DNA of 64,000 bases. Source: Streptococcus parasanguinis (GTDB taxonomy: Bacteria; Bacillota; Bacilli; Lactobacillales; Streptococcaceae). A model generated the notes under the pieces. That model made no database searches. It had not been told where the DNA came from and worked only from the letters and a program-made list of their open reading frames with translations. The number at the start of each line of letters is the position of its first letter. Position 1 is the stretch's first letter. Shown in pieces: positions 34,978 to 47,679 of the stretch. Where the stretch lies: assembly GCF_023109675.1 (NCBI RefSeq), contig NZ_JALDUR010000009.1, positions 1-64,000 on the forward strand. The letters run 5' to 3'. The translations under genes and the position numbers were made by a program.

Positions 34978-35656
34978 GCTAAAAGGAATCAATAAAACCT
35001 ATAAAAATGGGGATCAGGAACTTCGTGTCTTAAAAGACATCGATTTAGAAGTCGAAGAGGGAGAATTTGTGGCCATTATGGGTCCATCTGGCTCAGGGAA
35101 ATCGACCTTGATGAACGTCATTGGCTTGTTGGACCGCCCGACCAGTGGAGAGTATTTCCTAGAAGGTCAGGAGGTTGGAAATCTCAGTGAGAAAAAATTA
35201 GCACGTGTTCGAAATGAACAGATCGGTTTTGTCTTTCAACAATTCTTTCTTCTCTCTAAGCTCAATGCCTTTCAAAATGTAGAACTGCCTCTCATTTATG
35301 CAGGGGTTCATCCTGCTAAACGGAAGGAATTAGCTGAGCAGTACCTTGAAAAGGTGGAGCTCCATTCTCGCATGCACCATTTGCCGTCGGAACTCTCAGG
35401 GGGTCAAAAACAGCGGGTTGCGATTGCTCGAGCCCTTGTCAATCAGCCAGCCATCGTCTTAGCAGATGAGCCGACTGGAGCCCTAGATACCAAGACGGGG
35501 GAGCAAATAATGGACTTGTTAACCAAGCTAAACCAAGAAGGAAAAACCATTATCATGGTTACACACGAGCCAGAAATTGCAGCCTTTGCGCATCGCCGCA
35601 TCGTCATTCGTGATGGAGTGATCTCCTCAGATAGCAAGCTGGAAAGGGGGACCTAA
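34961..35656 (+). CDS. MacB-type ABC transporter ATPase
   Basis: This is a 231-residue ATPase of the LolD/MacB class. It has Walker A GPSGSGKSTLMNVIGLLDRP, the Q-loop FVFQQFFLLSKLNA, the signature LSGGQKQRVAIARALVNQP, Walker B IVLADEPTGALD and the switch histidine in MVTHEPEIA. I start it at the ATG at 34961 (MTKLIELKGINKTY), which overlaps the adaptor's end; a longer frame has no ribosome binding site. The stop overlaps the permease ATG (TAATG). Confidence 0.95.
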   Translation: MTKLIELKGINKTYKNGDQELRVLKDIDLEVEEGEFVAIMGPSGSGKSTLMNVIGLLDRPTSGEYFLEGQEVGNLSEKKLARVRNEQIGFVFQQFFLLSKLNAFQNVELPLIYAGVHPAKRKELAEQYLEKVELHSRMHHLPSELSGGQKQRVAIARALVNQPAIVLADEPTGALDTKTGEQIMDLLTKLNQEGKTIIMVTHEPEIAAFAHRRIVIRDGVISSDSKLERGT

Positions 35657-36999
35657 TGCAAAATTGGAAATTTGCGATCAGCTCGATTATGAGCCATAAA
35701 TTACGGTCTTTCTTGACCATGGTAGGGATCATTATTGGGGTTGCTTCTGTCGTTGTCATCATGGCTCTTGGAGATGGAATGAAAGCTGGTGTCACCAAGA
35801 CCTTCACCAAGGACCAAGAGTATGTACAAATCTCTTATTCTCCCAACAAGAGTGGCTATGTGACTGGGATCAATATTGGCCCTTCTGATGATACTGGAGA
35901 AGGAGAAGGCGGAGGCGAAAGTGGCTCTGCAGCTGAAGACCGAGGGATGGCTGCTCCATCGGATATCGATGGGGAAAACGCTGAAGATGTTGATGGTCAA
36001 GTTCAAGAAGCACCGCCAGTTGTGCAAGAATCTTGGGTTAAGGAATTAACCAAGATTCAAGGCATCGATGGTTACTATGTTGGCAATACCTCCAATGCAA
36101 CCATTGCTTTTCAAAAGAAAAAAGCAGAAGGGGTAAACATCCAAGGGGTAAATGAAACCTATTTTTCTGTCAAAAAGGTTGAGCTCTTATCTGGACGAAA
36201 ATTAACCCCTTCAGACTATAGTAATTTCTCCCGGGTGGTGCTCCTTGATGAAGGATTGGCCCAACAATTATTTGGAACGGAGAATCCACTGAATCAGGTG
36301 GTCTCTGTTGGGGACAACAATTATCGCGTCGTTGGTATTTTCAAGGATCCAAATGCCGGGACAGCCCTCTATGGAGCTTCTTCAGGTGGAAGTGCCTTGA
36401 TGGCCAATACCCAGCTGGCTTCTGAATTTGGAACAGACGAGATTCAGAACATTGTCGTCCATGTGCCGGATGTGAAGCAGATCAAAACCGTCGGGATCGA
36501 AGCTGCTCAAAAGTTAACAGAACTTTCAGGTGTTCGCCAGGGAGAATTTCAAATCTTTAATTTGGATAGCATCCTAGAGGAAACCAACAAAGTAGTAGGA
36601 ATTATGACATCAGTAATCGGAGCTATTGCTGGGATTTCTCTCTTAGTTGGTGGGATCGGAGTCATGAATATCATGTTGGTTTCTGTCACTGAGCGGACGA
36701 GAGAAATTGGCCTTCGCAAAGCATTGGGAGCAACCCGAGGTAAGATTCTGGTTCAATTTTTGATTGAGTCGATGGTCTTGACCATCATTGGTGGGCTGAT
36801 TGGACTTGGCCTTGCTTATGGTGTGAATAGCTTGATTACTACACTCGCAGCAGCCTCCCTAGAAGGACCACCGATTATTTCCTTAAATGTCGCCATCGGC
36901 AGTATTATTTTCTCTGCTTTTGTAGGCATCATCTTTGGAATTTTACCAGCGAATAAGGCTTCTAAGTTAAATCCGATCGAAGCACTGCGTTATGAATAA
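35656..36999 (+). CDS. MacB-type ABC transporter permease
   Basis: This is a 447-residue permease with the MacB topology: one N-terminal helix (about 19-40, SFLTMVGIIIGVASVVVIMA), a large outside domain, and three C-terminal helices with FtsX-like motifs (GGIGVMNIMLVSVTERTREI, GLRKALGATRGKI). The outside domain carries a long Gly/Ser/Asp/Glu-rich insert (about residues 70-120), probably disordered. It is the third gene of the exporter operon and is followed by a terminator. Confidence 0.93.
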   Translation: MQNWKFAISSIMSHKLRSFLTMVGIIIGVASVVVIMALGDGMKAGVTKTFTKDQEYVQISYSPNKSGYVTGINIGPSDDTGEGEGGGESGSAAEDRGMAAPSDIDGENAEDVDGQVQEAPPVVQESWVKELTKIQGIDGYYVGNTSNATIAFQKKKAEGVNIQGVNETYFSVKKVELLSGRKLTPSDYSNFSRVVLLDEGLAQQLFGTENPLNQVVSVGDNNYRVVGIFKDPNAGTALYGASSGGSALMANTQLASEFGTDEIQNIVVHVPDVKQIKTVGIEAAQKLTELSGVRQGEFQIFNLDSILEETNKVVGIMTSVIGAIAGISLLVGGIGVMNIMLVSVTERTREIGLRKALGATRGKILVQFLIESMVLTIIGGLIGLGLAYGVNSLITTLAAASLEGPPIISLNVAIGSIIFSAFVGIIFGILPANKASKLNPIEALRYE

Positions 37000-37052
37000 A
37001 AAATAGGAGCGGGTCAGGATGAATGGTTCAGGATTCACCACGCTCCTTTTTT
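37000..37052 (+). terminator. Terminator of the MacAB-like operon
   Basis: AGGAGCG pairs with CGCTCCT over a long structured loop that has its own TGAAT/ATTCA pairing; a run of six T follows. Confidence 0.75.
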
Positions 37053-37221
37053 GTACTTTTGTCGAACCCTTTTCAATCATATTGTCTTATACAGGTCAAG
37101 CTATTTAGGTAGTCAACGACGGTCTTCAGATGTTTTAGAGTATTCATTCAAGAAGCTGCATTTTTTCTTCCTTCTTATTTTTGTTTAATTGGTAAATATT
37201 AGTGAATTTCTGGCCTAAATA

Positions 37222-37230
37222 TGATAGAAT
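37222..37230 (+). promoter_or_regulatory. lysS extended -10
   Basis: TGATAGAAT is found 27 bases before the lysS ATG, with TTAGGAGG in the leader. Confidence 0.5.
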
Positions 37231-37242
37231 AGGAGAGAATAA

Positions 37243-38748
<1,506 letters not shown>

Positions 38749-38756
38749 GCTAAAAG

Positions 38757-38787
38757 AAAACACTGATCGCAAGATCAGTGTTTTTTA
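38757..38787. terminator. Bidirectional terminator between lysS and the phosphatase gene
   Basis: AAAACACTGATC pairs with GATCAGTGTTTT around GCAA, with A-rich left and T-rich right flanks. It overlaps the stop codon of the minus-strand gene. Confidence 0.85.
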
Positions 38788-39408
38788 GTCTTCCATATAA
38801 GAGGTGTCGTTCCAAGTGTCTAAGTGATAGTGCTCAAAATCATCTGTTGTCAGAATCGTCACGCTGGCATTATCTAGTCCGCCATTTTTGCGAAGTTCTC
38901 CTGTGTCATAACCAAGCAAGGTTCGAATAGAAGCTGTCAAATTAGCCCCATGTCCAACGATGAGAACGGTATCGAGCTCTTTTCCTTTCAGGCTTTTTAC
39001 AAAATCACAGGTACGTTTGGTCGTTTCATAGACAGATTCTGCATCAAAGATTTCATTTTGAAAGCGGGCTAGGTTATGGCGAAAGGCATCCATTTGTTGG
39101 GGATAGATAGCTGAAATAGTAGAAATTTTAGCTCCTTCCAATTTTCCCAAATTCCATTCACGAAGAGCAGGCATTGCTTGCAATTCTAGAGGTGTTTCCA
39201 ATTGATCGAGGAGGATCTGTGCGGTATGGACTGTTCGTGGTAGATCACTTGCAAAGGCTGCATCAAAAGGAACAGTAGCCAGGTGCTTTCCTAATTTTTC
39301 AAGCTGATGAATAGAGGCTGGTAACAGCGGAGAATCGCCATTTGATCCCTGAAAACGTCCTTCTTCATTCCATTCTGTCCGTCCGTGTCGAATAAAATAT
39401 AGTTTCAC
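38785..39408 (-). CDS. Histidine phosphatase (phosphoglycerate mutase) family protein
   Basis: This is a 207-residue protein with the phosphohistidine motif FIRHGRTEWN at its N-terminus and the second histidine in VLIVGHGANL. Such proteins act as small-molecule phosphatases; the substrate is not evident. The start is GTG, supported by GAAGGAG 8 bases before it. It follows the ybaK-like gene after 22 bases on the same strand. Confidence 0.9.
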   Translation of the reverse strand: MKLYFIRHGRTEWNEEGRFQGSNGDSPLLPASIHQLEKLGKHLATVPFDAAFASDLPRTVHTAQILLDQLETPLELQAMPALREWNLGKLEGAKISTISAIYPQQMDAFRHNLARFQNEIFDAESVYETTKRTCDFVKSLKGKELDTVLIVGHGANLTASIRTLLGYDTGELRKNGGLDNASVTILTTDDFEHYHLDTWNDTSYMED

Positions 39409-39430
39409 AATCTTGTCTCCTTCTCTGTCA

Positions 39431-39904
39431 TTATTCTAAAATATCTGCAAAAGTCGCTTGTACGAAGTCTGCTAGAAGTTGTGGTTTGATTTGAATACTA
39501 TGGCCGATTTCCCCAGCAGATACGATCATGGTTTCTAACTGAAGGGCTGATTCATCGATAAAGATTGGGAAAGAATGCTTTTGACGAATGCCCACCGGAT
39601 TATTGGCCCCATGAATATAACCAGTTGTTTTTTCGAGATCCTTTTGAGGAATCATAGCCACTTTCTTATTGCCCGATAATTTGGCCAATTTTTTCTCTGA
39701 AAGATGCTCCGTGATAGGAATGATCCCAATCACAGGCCCTGTTTTATCTCCTTTGAGAGCTAGGGTTTTGAAAATAGTAGAGCGATCAATCCCTTCTGGT
39801 AAGATCCCTTCTAAAGCGTTGATTTGTAAGCCTACGTGCTCAATTTTTGCTTTAGTCAAGATCTGCTCGACCAAGGTTTTTTTCACTTTATTTTTTTTTG
39901 CCAT
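39431..39904 (-). CDS. ybaK: YbaK-type aminoacyl-tRNA deacylase
   Basis: This is a 157-residue protein of the YbaK/ProX editing family. Its members clear mischarged tRNA, most often Cys-tRNA-Pro. Visible marks are STIFKTLALKGDKTG, GIIPITEHLSEKKLAKLSGN and the glycine-rich GYIHGANNPVGIRQKHSFPI. The length is that of the stand-alone family. An AGGAGAAAG site precedes the ATG. It is probably co-transcribed with the histidine phosphatase. Confidence 0.92.
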   Translation of the reverse strand: MAKKNKVKKTLVEQILTKAKIEHVGLQINALEGILPEGIDRSTIFKTLALKGDKTGPVIGIIPITEHLSEKKLAKLSGNKKVAMIPQKDLEKTTGYIHGANNPVGIRQKHSFPIFIDESALQLETMIVSAGEIGHSIQIKPQLLADFVQATFADILE

Positions 39905-40000
39905 GGCTTTCTCCTTTTCTCTTTTTCTCTACAAAATCAGATTTCATTAGACCATTATAACATATAATAGCGACGATATTGTCTTCTCCTTAAAAATAGA

Positions 40001-40040
40001 AAACAGCAGAAAAAGTGAAAACCACTTGATCTGCTGTTTT
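40001..40040 (-). terminator. Terminator of the GH25 gene
   Basis: AAACAGCAGA pairs with TCTGCTGTTT, with an inner AAGTG/CACTT stem. On the minus strand a T-rich stretch follows. Confidence 0.7.
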
Positions 40041-40044
40041 AAGG

Positions 40045-40920
40045 CTATGAGGAAGAGCCATCTTTTTGTACCTTGAAAAGTTTCCGATAAATCGCTTCTT
40101 GGTCTTGCGTCGGAGCAATTTGGTTGAGATCCAAGTAGTGTGAGAATCCATTTAATTGCCCTTGAGAGGTATATTGATGCAAGTCGTATTCCGTGTTGGT
40201 ATCTGGTGCAGCATTATAGTAGCCATCATCAAATCCATAAGTAGGAATCCAAAGAGCCGTAAATTTATCAGTGGAGATACTGTGTTCTTCCATGAAGTAA
40301 GTTCCGATATAGAGTCCAATATTTTTTGCACCCAAAGCTTGTAGTTTTGCTCGGAAAGCTTCAACACCTGCGTTCATATCCTTCATGGTTTTTTCCTCAA
40401 CGTCTAACCAATAGTAGGTCGGTTTGTAAGGAGAAGCAGCCTTGTAAAATTCCTCTGCTTCTTTTTCCATTTCTTTTTTATCCTTAGCAGCGACATAAGC
40501 ATAGACTGCGACAGGGATATTTCGTTTTTGGAATTCTTGGATATGGGTTTTAAAAGATTTATCCAGACCATTTAAGTAGGTTGCTGCATTTTCCTTTTTA
40601 GCTTGAGCCCCACTATGGACACGAACGATCATACCTCCCACATTTTGGGAGAGGACATCGTAATCAATTTCACTAGGCAATTGCCAGCCTGAGATATCAA
40701 TGATCGGGCGGCCAACCAGTTCTGGATTGATGTCTTCCTCTTTTTTAGAAGAAGAGCTTGCAGTAGTTGTTTTTTTAGGTGTATTGGAGTTTGGAATCGT
40801 TTGGGTTGTTTCTTGTTGTGCTCTTGCTTGCATATCAGCAATTGTTCGTGAAAGAACGAGAAAAGAAATGAAACTGATAAAAAAGACCAAGAGAACAACG
40901 GGTTTTATCCTTTTTCTCAT
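40045..40920 (-). CDS. Membrane-anchored GH25 muramidase-like protein
   Basis: This is a 291-residue protein with an N-terminal transmembrane anchor (about 7-25), a Ser/Thr/Lys-rich linker (about 35-65), and a glycoside hydrolase family 25 domain. The domain starts with the conserved PIIDISGWQLPSEIDYD and contains the barrel acids in YWLDVEEKT and the later ALWIPTYGFDD. GH25 enzymes cut the glycan strands of peptidoglycan; anchoring suggests a role in wall remodelling. No ribosome binding site precedes the ATG; a promoter sits directly upstream. Confidence 0.88.
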   Translation of the reverse strand: MRKRIKPVVLLVFFISFISFLVLSRTIADMQARAQQETTQTIPNSNTPKKTTTASSSSKKEEDINPELVGRPIIDISGWQLPSEIDYDVLSQNVGGMIVRVHSGAQAKKENAATYLNGLDKSFKTHIQEFQKRNIPVAVYAYVAAKDKKEMEKEAEEFYKAASPYKPTYYWLDVEEKTMKDMNAGVEAFRAKLQALGAKNIGLYIGTYFMEEHSISTDKFTALWIPTYGFDDGYYNAAPDTNTEYDLHQYTSQGQLNGFSHYLDLNQIAPTQDQEAIYRKLFKVQKDGSSS

Positions 40921-40928
40921 ACAGAATC

Positions 40929-40957
40929 ATTTTACCGTAAAAAAAACGAAAAGGCAA
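40929..40957 (-). promoter_or_regulatory. Promoter of the GH25 gene, 8 bases from the start codon
   Basis: On the minus strand TTGCCT (40952-40957) and TAAAAT (40929-40934) are 17 bases apart. The -10 ends 8 bases before the ATG, so the mRNA would be leaderless or nearly so. Confidence 0.6.
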
Positions 40958-41109
40958 AAGTTAATGCTTAAAAGATCCCAATTTCAGCCATTATTTTCAA
41001 AAAAAAGGAATCTTTTCATCGAAAAAGGATAAAAATATATGAAAATAAGAAAAATATTAAGAATATTTCTGGAAAATAGAGAAGAAGCCGAATCTTTTCT
41101 GGCCTTTCC

Positions 41110-41138
41110 TTGGTTTTGCTTCTTAAAAATGATATAAT
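41110..41138 (+). promoter_or_regulatory. ftsW promoter
   Basis: TTGGTT (41110-41115) and TATAAT (41133-41138) are 17 bases apart, and TGA makes the -10 extended. Confidence 0.7.
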
Positions 41139-41168
41139 GAAGGTTGAACATTAGGAATATGGTGAATT

Positions 41169-42410
41169 ATGAAAATTGAAAAAAGACATCTTTTAAATTA
41201 TTCCATCCTCATTCCCTATTTGATTTTATCCATTATTGGTTTGATTGTAGTCTATTCGACAACAAGTGCCTTGGCAATTCAAAGTGGAGTGAGTTCTACT
41301 CGGATGGTGCGGACACAGGGACTCTTTTTTATCCTTAGTCTCCTAACCATCGCCTTGATTTATAAATTTAGCTTAAAGTTTCTTCGAAATAAAAAAGTGC
41401 TGGCTTTTGTCATCTTTATTGAAGTGATTTTGTTGATTTTGTCTAGGTTTATCACGGATACGGTCAATGGAGCTCACGGTTGGTTGACAATTCCTGGAGG
41501 TTTCAGTATCCAGCCAGCGGAGTACCTCAAGGTGATCTTAGTCTGGTATCTAGCCTTGATCTTTTCTAAACGACAAGACGAGATACGCGATTATGATTAT
41601 CAAGCCTTGACCCACAATGAATGGATTCCAAGGAATTTAAACGATTGGCGTTGGCTGACCTTGATTCTGATTGGAATCGTTGTGATTATGCCGGACTTGG
41701 GAAATGCGACGATCTTGGCCTTAACGGTCTTGATCATGATTACGGCTAGTGGAGTGGGTTACCGTTGGTTTACCTCTTTACTTGGTTTAGTTGTTGGGGT
41801 ATCCACCATTGTCCTTGGTTCAATATGGATCATCGGTGTGGATCGTGTCGCTAAAATTCCTGTCTTTGGTTATGTGGCCAAACGTTTTAGTGCCTTCTTT
41901 AACCCCTTTAATGACTTGTCTGGCGCAGGTCACCAATTAGCTAATTCTTACTATGCCATGAGTAACGGTGGTTGGTTTGGCTTGGGGCTAGGAAATTCCA
42001 TTGAAAAACAAGGATACTTACCAGAAGCGCACACAGACTTTGTGTTTGCAATTGTGATTGAAGAATTAGGTTTTGTTGGAGCTAGCTTGATCCTTGCTCT
42101 CCTATTCTTTTTAATTCTTCGGATCATTTTAGTCGGTATTCGAGCAAAGAATCCTTTTAATTCGATGATGGCCATTGGGATCGGTGGGATGATCTTAGTG
42201 CAAACCTTTATTAACATCGGAGGAATTTCTGGTTTGATTCCGTCTACAGGAGTGACCTTCCCCTTCTTATCCCAAGGGGGAAATAGCTTATGGGTCTTAT
42301 CCGTAGCGATTGCTTTCGTTTTGAATATCGATGCTAGTGAAAAACGGGCTAAGATGGAACAAGAAGGCATGGTTTTTGAAGAAAAAGGTAAAATCAAACC
42401 TTATTATTAA
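41169..42410 (+). CDS. ftsW: FtsW-type peptidoglycan glycosyltransferase (SEDS family)
   Basis: This is a 413-residue SEDS protein with ten predicted membrane helices. FtsW polymerises septal glycan strands together with a class B penicillin-binding protein. Motifs include GAHGWLTIPGGFSIQPAEYLK, VIMPDLGNATIL and the family signature GLIPSTGVTFPFLSQGGNSL near the end. I call it FtsW rather than RodA because in pneumococcus ftsW sits directly before ppc, as here. It is 38 bases from the ppc start. Confidence 0.92.
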   Translation: MKIEKRHLLNYSILIPYLILSIIGLIVVYSTTSALAIQSGVSSTRMVRTQGLFFILSLLTIALIYKFSLKFLRNKKVLAFVIFIEVILLILSRFITDTVNGAHGWLTIPGGFSIQPAEYLKVILVWYLALIFSKRQDEIRDYDYQALTHNEWIPRNLNDWRWLTLILIGIVVIMPDLGNATILALTVLIMITASGVGYRWFTSLLGLVVGVSTIVLGSIWIIGVDRVAKIPVFGYVAKRFSAFFNPFNDLSGAGHQLANSYYAMSNGGWFGLGLGNSIEKQGYLPEAHTDFVFAIVIEELGFVGASLILALLFFLILRIILVGIRAKNPFNSMMAIGIGGMILVQTFINIGGISGLIPSTGVTFPFLSQGGNSLWVLSVAIAFVLNIDASEKRAKMEQEGMVFEEKGKIKPYY

Positions 42411-42448
42411 AAGGGAATTGTTGAATGGCTATTCAAAAAGGAGAAAAA

Positions 42449-45274
42449 ATGGTCTTACAAAAATTAGAGAACTTCACAAATAAAGATATTATCAAAGAAG
42501 AAGCCGAAATCTTAACCAATTTATTAGATGATATTACGAAAAATTTGGTTCGTCCGGAAACCTTTGATAAAATTAGGCAGTTGAAGGATCTATCAAAAAC
42601 ACAGAACTATCGTGAGTTAAATCAAATAGTGGAACAATTGACAAATGAAGAAATGACAGTGATTTCACGTTATTTTGCCATTTTACCACTCTTGATTAAC
42701 ATCTCAGAAGATGTTGATTTGGCCTATGAAATCAATCATTTGAATAACGTGGATGGTGAATACCTCGGAAAACTTTCTTCAACCATTAAAGAAGTTGCGA
42801 AAAATGAAGATGCACAAGAAATTCTTGAAAATCTCAATATTGTACCTGTTTTAACAGCCCATCCAACTCAAGTGCAAAGAAAAACCATGCTGGATCTAAC
42901 CAATCATATTCATGCTCTTCTTCGTCAGCATCGGGATGTTAAAGCTGGTTTAATGAATGAGAATAAGTGGTATAACAACCTTCGTTGTAATATCGAAATC
43001 ATGATGCAAACGGATATGATTCGTGACAAAAAATTGAAGGTTACTAATGAAATCACCAATGTCATGGAATATTACAATAGCTCTTTCTTACAAGCTGTTC
43101 CAAATCTGATGTTGGAATACAAACGCTTGGCAAAAGAGCATGGATTAGAGCTTGAACAACCACGTCCGATCACAATGGGCATGTGGATTGGGGGAGACCG
43201 GGACGGGAATCCGTTTGTAACAGCTGAGACCTTGAAGCGTTCTGCAACCATTCAAAGTGAAGTCATTTTGAACTATTACATCGAAAAAATTTCTAAATTA
43301 TACCGTCATTTCTCCCTTTCAACGAGTCTTTCTAAAACAAGTGAAGCAGTAGCTGAAATGGCAGCCCTATCAAGTGATACATCTGTCTTTCGTGAAAAAG
43401 AACCTTACCGTCGAGCTTTCCACTATATTCAGTCAAAATTGATCCAAACCTTGGTCAACTTAAAAGAATGGACGATGGTTGGGGAAACTAGAGAAGATCG
43501 TTATGCTGTCGAGAGGTTATTAGGAGCAAACGCTCATCAACAAGGGCCAGTTTCTGATTATATCGGCAATCGTATCTCTGGAGCTTTAAAGAAAATTTCT
43601 GAGAAAGAAGCTCCAGCTTATGCCTCTGCTCAAGAATTTAAAGAAGACCTTAAAAAGATCAAAGATTCCTTGTTAGAAAACAAGTCAGAGTATTTGATTT
43701 CGGGTGAATTTACAGAACTTCTAGAAGCCATCGATGTTTTTGGATTCTATCTCGCCTCTATTGATATGCGCCAGGATTCTAGTGTGCATGAAGCCTGTGT
43801 AGCAGAATTATTGAAATCAGCAGGGATTAATGACCATTATTCTGATTTATCAGAGGAAGAAAAGTGTCAAGTTCTCTTGAAAGAACTCTTAGAAGACCCA
43901 CGGATTTTATCAGCCACCCATGCTGAAAAATCTGAACTACTTGAAAAAGAATTGGCAATTTTCCAAACAGCTCGTGAATTGAAGGATCGTTTAGGAGAAG
44001 AAGTCATTCGTCAAAACATCATTTCTCATGCAACAAGTGTATCAGATATGTTGGAATTGGCTGTGATGTTGAAAGAAGTGGGCTTAGTTGATACGGAAAA
44101 AGCTCGCGTGCAAATCGTACCTTTATTTGAAACAATCGAAGATTTGGATCATTCAGAAGAAACTATGAGAAGCTACTTGTCTCTTCCAATTGCCAAACGT
44201 TGGATTGCTTCCAAGAACAACTACCAAGAAATTATGTTAGGTTACTCGGATTCTAACAAGGATGGTGGCTACTTGTCTTCTTGTTGGACCCTCTTTAAAG
44301 CCCAACAACAATTGACCGCTATCGGAGATGAGTTTGGAGTGAAGATTACCTTCTTCCATGGTCGTGGTGGTACGGTTGGTCGTGGTGGAGGTCCTACCTA
44401 TGAAGCCATCACTTCTCAACCGTTGAAATCCATTAATGACCGTATCCGCTTAACCGAGCAAGGGGAAGTGATTGGCAATAAATACGGGAACAAAGATGCC
44501 GCCTACTACAACCTTGAGATGCTTGTTTCTGCAACTATTAACCGCATGATTTCAGAACAAAAAAGTCCATTTTCTATGTTTGATCGTTTCGGGGAAGTCA
44601 TGGATAAAGTCGTGAATCGCAGTTACGATATCTATCGTGATTTGGTCTTTGGAAATGAGCATTTCTATGATTACTTCTTTGAATCAAGTCCGATCAAAGC
44701 TATTTCTAGCTTTAATATTGGTTCGCGTCCAGCTGCCCGTAAGACTATTACAGAAATTGGTGGTTTGCGTGCCATTCCTTGGGTATTCTCTTGGTCACAA
44801 AGTCGGGTGATGTTTCCTGGTTGGTATGGAGTAGGTTCTAGCTTTAAGGAATTTATCGATGAGGATCCTGAGAATATTGAAACCCTTCGATATATGTATA
44901 AGAACTGGCCTTTCTTCCAATCTCTCTTGTCAAATGTGGACATGGTCTTATCCAAAGCCAACATGGATATTGCCTTTGAGTATGCGCAATTGTGTGAGGA
45001 AGAAGAAGTCCGCAATATCTATCAGATTATCTTACATGAATGGCAATTGACCAAGGATATCATCCTGATGATTGAGGAGCATGACGAATTGCTCGCGGAA
45101 AACCCTTATCTGAAAGAAAGTTTGGATTATCGGATGCCGTACTTTAACGTCTTGAACTATATTCAGTTAGAATTGATTCGACGTCAACGGACTGGACAAC
45201 TATCAGCCGATCAAGACAAGCTAATCCATATCACCATCAATGGAGTGGCTACAGGATTACGAAATTCAGGTTAA
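42449..45274 (+). CDS. ppc: Phosphoenolpyruvate carboxylase
   Basis: This enzyme carboxylates phosphoenolpyruvate to oxaloacetate, feeding aspartate synthesis in streptococci that have an incomplete citric acid cycle. The 941-residue protein has the catalytic histidine H138 in [26 protein letters not shown], and the glycine-rich [14 protein letters not shown] near residue 637. It ends in the conserved ATGLRNSG. I chose the ATG at 42449 because AAAGGAG is 5 bases before it; an in-frame ATG 8 codons earlier has no such site. Confidence 0.97.
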   Translation: MVLQKLENFTNKDIIKEEAEILTNLLDDITKNLVRPETFDKIRQLKDLSKTQNYRELNQIVEQLTNEEMTVISRYFAILPLLINISEDVDLAYEINHLNNVDGEYLGKLSSTIKEVAKNEDAQEILENLNIVPVLTAHPTQVQRKTMLDLTNHIHALLRQHRDVKAGLMNENKWYNNLRCNIEIMMQTDMIRDKKLKVTNEITNVMEYYNSSFLQAVPNLMLEYKRLAKEHGLELEQPRPITMGMWIGGDRDGNPFVTAETLKRSATIQSEVILNYYIEKISKLYRHFSLSTSLSKTSEAVAEMAALSSDTSVFREKEPYRRAFHYIQSKLIQTLVNLKEWTMVGETREDRYAVERLLGANAHQQGPVSDYIGNRISGALKKISEKEAPAYASAQEFKEDLKKIKDSLLENKSEYLISGEFTELLEAIDVFGFYLASIDMRQDSSVHEACVAELLKSAGINDHYSDLSEEEKCQVLLKELLEDPRILSATHAEKSELLEKELAIFQTARELKDRLGEEVIRQNIISHATSVSDMLELAVMLKEVGLVDTEKARVQIVPLFETIEDLDHSEETMRSYLSLPIAKRWIASKNNYQEIMLGYSDSNKDGGYLSSCWTLFKAQQQLTAIGDEFGVKITFFHGRGGTVGRGGGPTYEAITSQPLKSINDRIRLTEQGEVIGNKYGNKDAAYYNLEMLVSATINRMISEQKSPFSMFDRFGEVMDKVVNRSYDIYRDLVFGNEHFYDYFFESSPIKAISSFNIGSRPAARKTITEIGGLRAIPWVFSWSQSRVMFPGWYGVGSSFKEFIDEDPENIETLRYMYKNWPFFQSLLSNVDMVLSKANMDIAFEYAQLCEEEEVRNIYQIILHEWQLTKDIILMIEEHDELLAENPYLKESLDYRMPYFNVLNYIQLELIRRQRTGQLSADQDKLIHITINGVATGLRNSG

Positions 45275-45304
45275 AAAAATCGGAACATTGTTCCGATTTT
45301 TTCT
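45275..45304 (+). terminator. Terminator after ppc
   Basis: AAAAATCGGAAC pairs with GTTCCGATTTTT around ATT, directly after the ppc stop. Confidence 0.88.
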
Positions 45305-45327
45305 GCTCTGAAACGAAGTGATAGAAG

Positions 45328-45432
45328 ATGTTTAACGAGTTTAAATTAAAGATTTCAAATGAGGATTTTCAAAGCTTGATCAGGATCTTTCAGCAAGAGG
45401 ACAAAACAAAAGGAAAGAAGAGGAATAATTAA
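45328..45432 (+). CDS. Possible small ORF, 34 residues
   Basis: A short frame encodes MFNEFKLKISNEDFQSLIRI followed by a basic tail (FQQEDKTKGKKRNN). The upstream GAAG is a weak ribosome binding site. It lies between the ppc terminator and the tuf promoter. I do not recognise it and it may be chance. Confidence 0.25.
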   Translation: MFNEFKLKISNEDFQSLIRIFQQEDKTKGKKRNN

Positions 45433-45451
45433 GAAAATATAGGTAAAAGGC

Positions 45452-45480
45452 TTGCAATTTTATCTAAAATTCGATAGAAT
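45452..45480 (+). promoter_or_regulatory. tuf promoter
   Basis: TTGCAA (45452-45457) and TAGAAT (45475-45480) are 17 bases apart. A leader of about 65 bases precedes the ATG. Confidence 0.75.
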
Positions 45481-45551
45481 AGTAAGGAAAGTTAGACTGT
45501 ATTGCCTACTGTCTATCTATAAAATATATTTTATTGGAGGCTTTTACTCAA

Positions 45552-46748
<1,197 letters not shown>

Positions 46749-46789
46749 TTCGATCTAGTTCCCAGATTAACAATTATATAGACAGACAG

Positions 46790-46816
46790 AAAACCCCGTG
46801 AAGACGGGGTTTTTAT
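46790..46816 (+). terminator. Terminator after tuf
   Basis: AAAACCCCGT pairs with ACGGGGTTTT around GAAG, followed by T residues. Confidence 0.9.
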
Positions 46817-46868
46817 TTTGGTAAAAAGTAAAATGAGCTTGTGCAACCTTTCATTATGACGAAATTTA

Positions 46869-46877
46869 TGGTAGAAT
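46869..46877 (+). promoter_or_regulatory. tpiA extended -10
   Basis: TGGTAGAAT lies 35 bases before the tpiA ATG. A clear -35 is not visible. Confidence 0.5.
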
Positions 46878-46912
46878 AGATAGTATAAAATTAGAAAAAA
46901 GAGGTATGTGAA

Positions 46913-47671
46913 ATGTCACGTAAACCATTTATCGCTGGTAACTGGAAAATGAACAAAAATCCAGAAGAAGCAAAAGCATTCGTTGAAGCTGTAGCATCAA
47001 AACTTCCTTCAGCTGATCTTGTTGAAGCTGGCATCGCAGCTCCTGCAGTTGACTTGACAGCTGTACTTGCTGCTGCTAAAGGTTCAAACCTTAAAGTTGC
47101 TGCACAAAACACTTACTTTGAAAATGCTGGTGCCTTCACTGGTGAAACTAGCCCACAAGTTTTGAAAGAAATCGGTACTGACTACGTTGTTATCGGTCAC
47201 TCAGAACGTCGTGACTACTTCCATGAAACTGATGAAGATATCAACAAAAAAGCAAAAGCAATCTTTGCGAACGGTATGCTTCCAATCATCTGTTGTGGTG
47301 AAAGCCTTGAAACTTACGAAGCTGGTAAAGCAGCAGAATTCGTAGGAGCTCAAGTTTCAGCTGCTCTTGCAGGATTGAATGCAGAACAAGTCGCTTCAAC
47401 AGTTATCGCATACGAACCAATCTGGGCGATCGGTACTGGTAAATCAGCTTCACAAGACGACGCACAAAAAATGTGTAAAGTTGTTCGTGACGTTGTAGCT
47501 GCTGACTTTGGTCAAGAAGTGGCTGACAAAGTACGTGTTCAATACGGTGGTTCAGTGAAACCTGAAAACGTTGCTGAATACATGGCTTGTCCAGACGTTG
47601 ACGGAGCTCTTGTGGGTGGTGCATCACTTGATCCAGAAAGCTTCTTGGCATTGCTTGACTTCGTTAAATAA
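46913..47671 (+). CDS. tpiA: Triose-phosphate isomerase
   Basis: This glycolytic enzyme interconverts dihydroxyacetone phosphate and glyceraldehyde 3-phosphate. The 252-residue protein has the substrate lysine in [10 protein letters not shown], the catalytic histidine in [11 protein letters not shown], the catalytic glutamate in [11 protein letters not shown] and the phosphate loop YGGSVKPEN. Codon use is strongly biased, as for tuf. AAAGAGG precedes the ATG. Single-gene unit with a terminator. Confidence 0.98.
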   Translation: MSRKPFIAGNWKMNKNPEEAKAFVEAVASKLPSADLVEAGIAAPAVDLTAVLAAAKGSNLKVAAQNTYFENAGAFTGETSPQVLKEIGTDYVVIGHSERRDYFHETDEDINKKAKAIFANGMLPIICCGESLETYEAGKAAEFVGAQVSAALAGLNAEQVASTVIAYEPIWAIGTGKSASQDDAQKMCKVVRDVVAADFGQEVADKVRVQYGGSVKPENVAEYMACPDVDGALVGGASLDPESFLALLDFVK

Positions 47672-47679
47672 TGACATCT

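Noticed and set aside
40700..41032. 110-codon plus-strand frame opposite the GH25 gene
   Set aside because: It is a shadow of the GH25 gene's Ser/Lys-rich linker, has no ribosome binding site and covers that gene's promoter.
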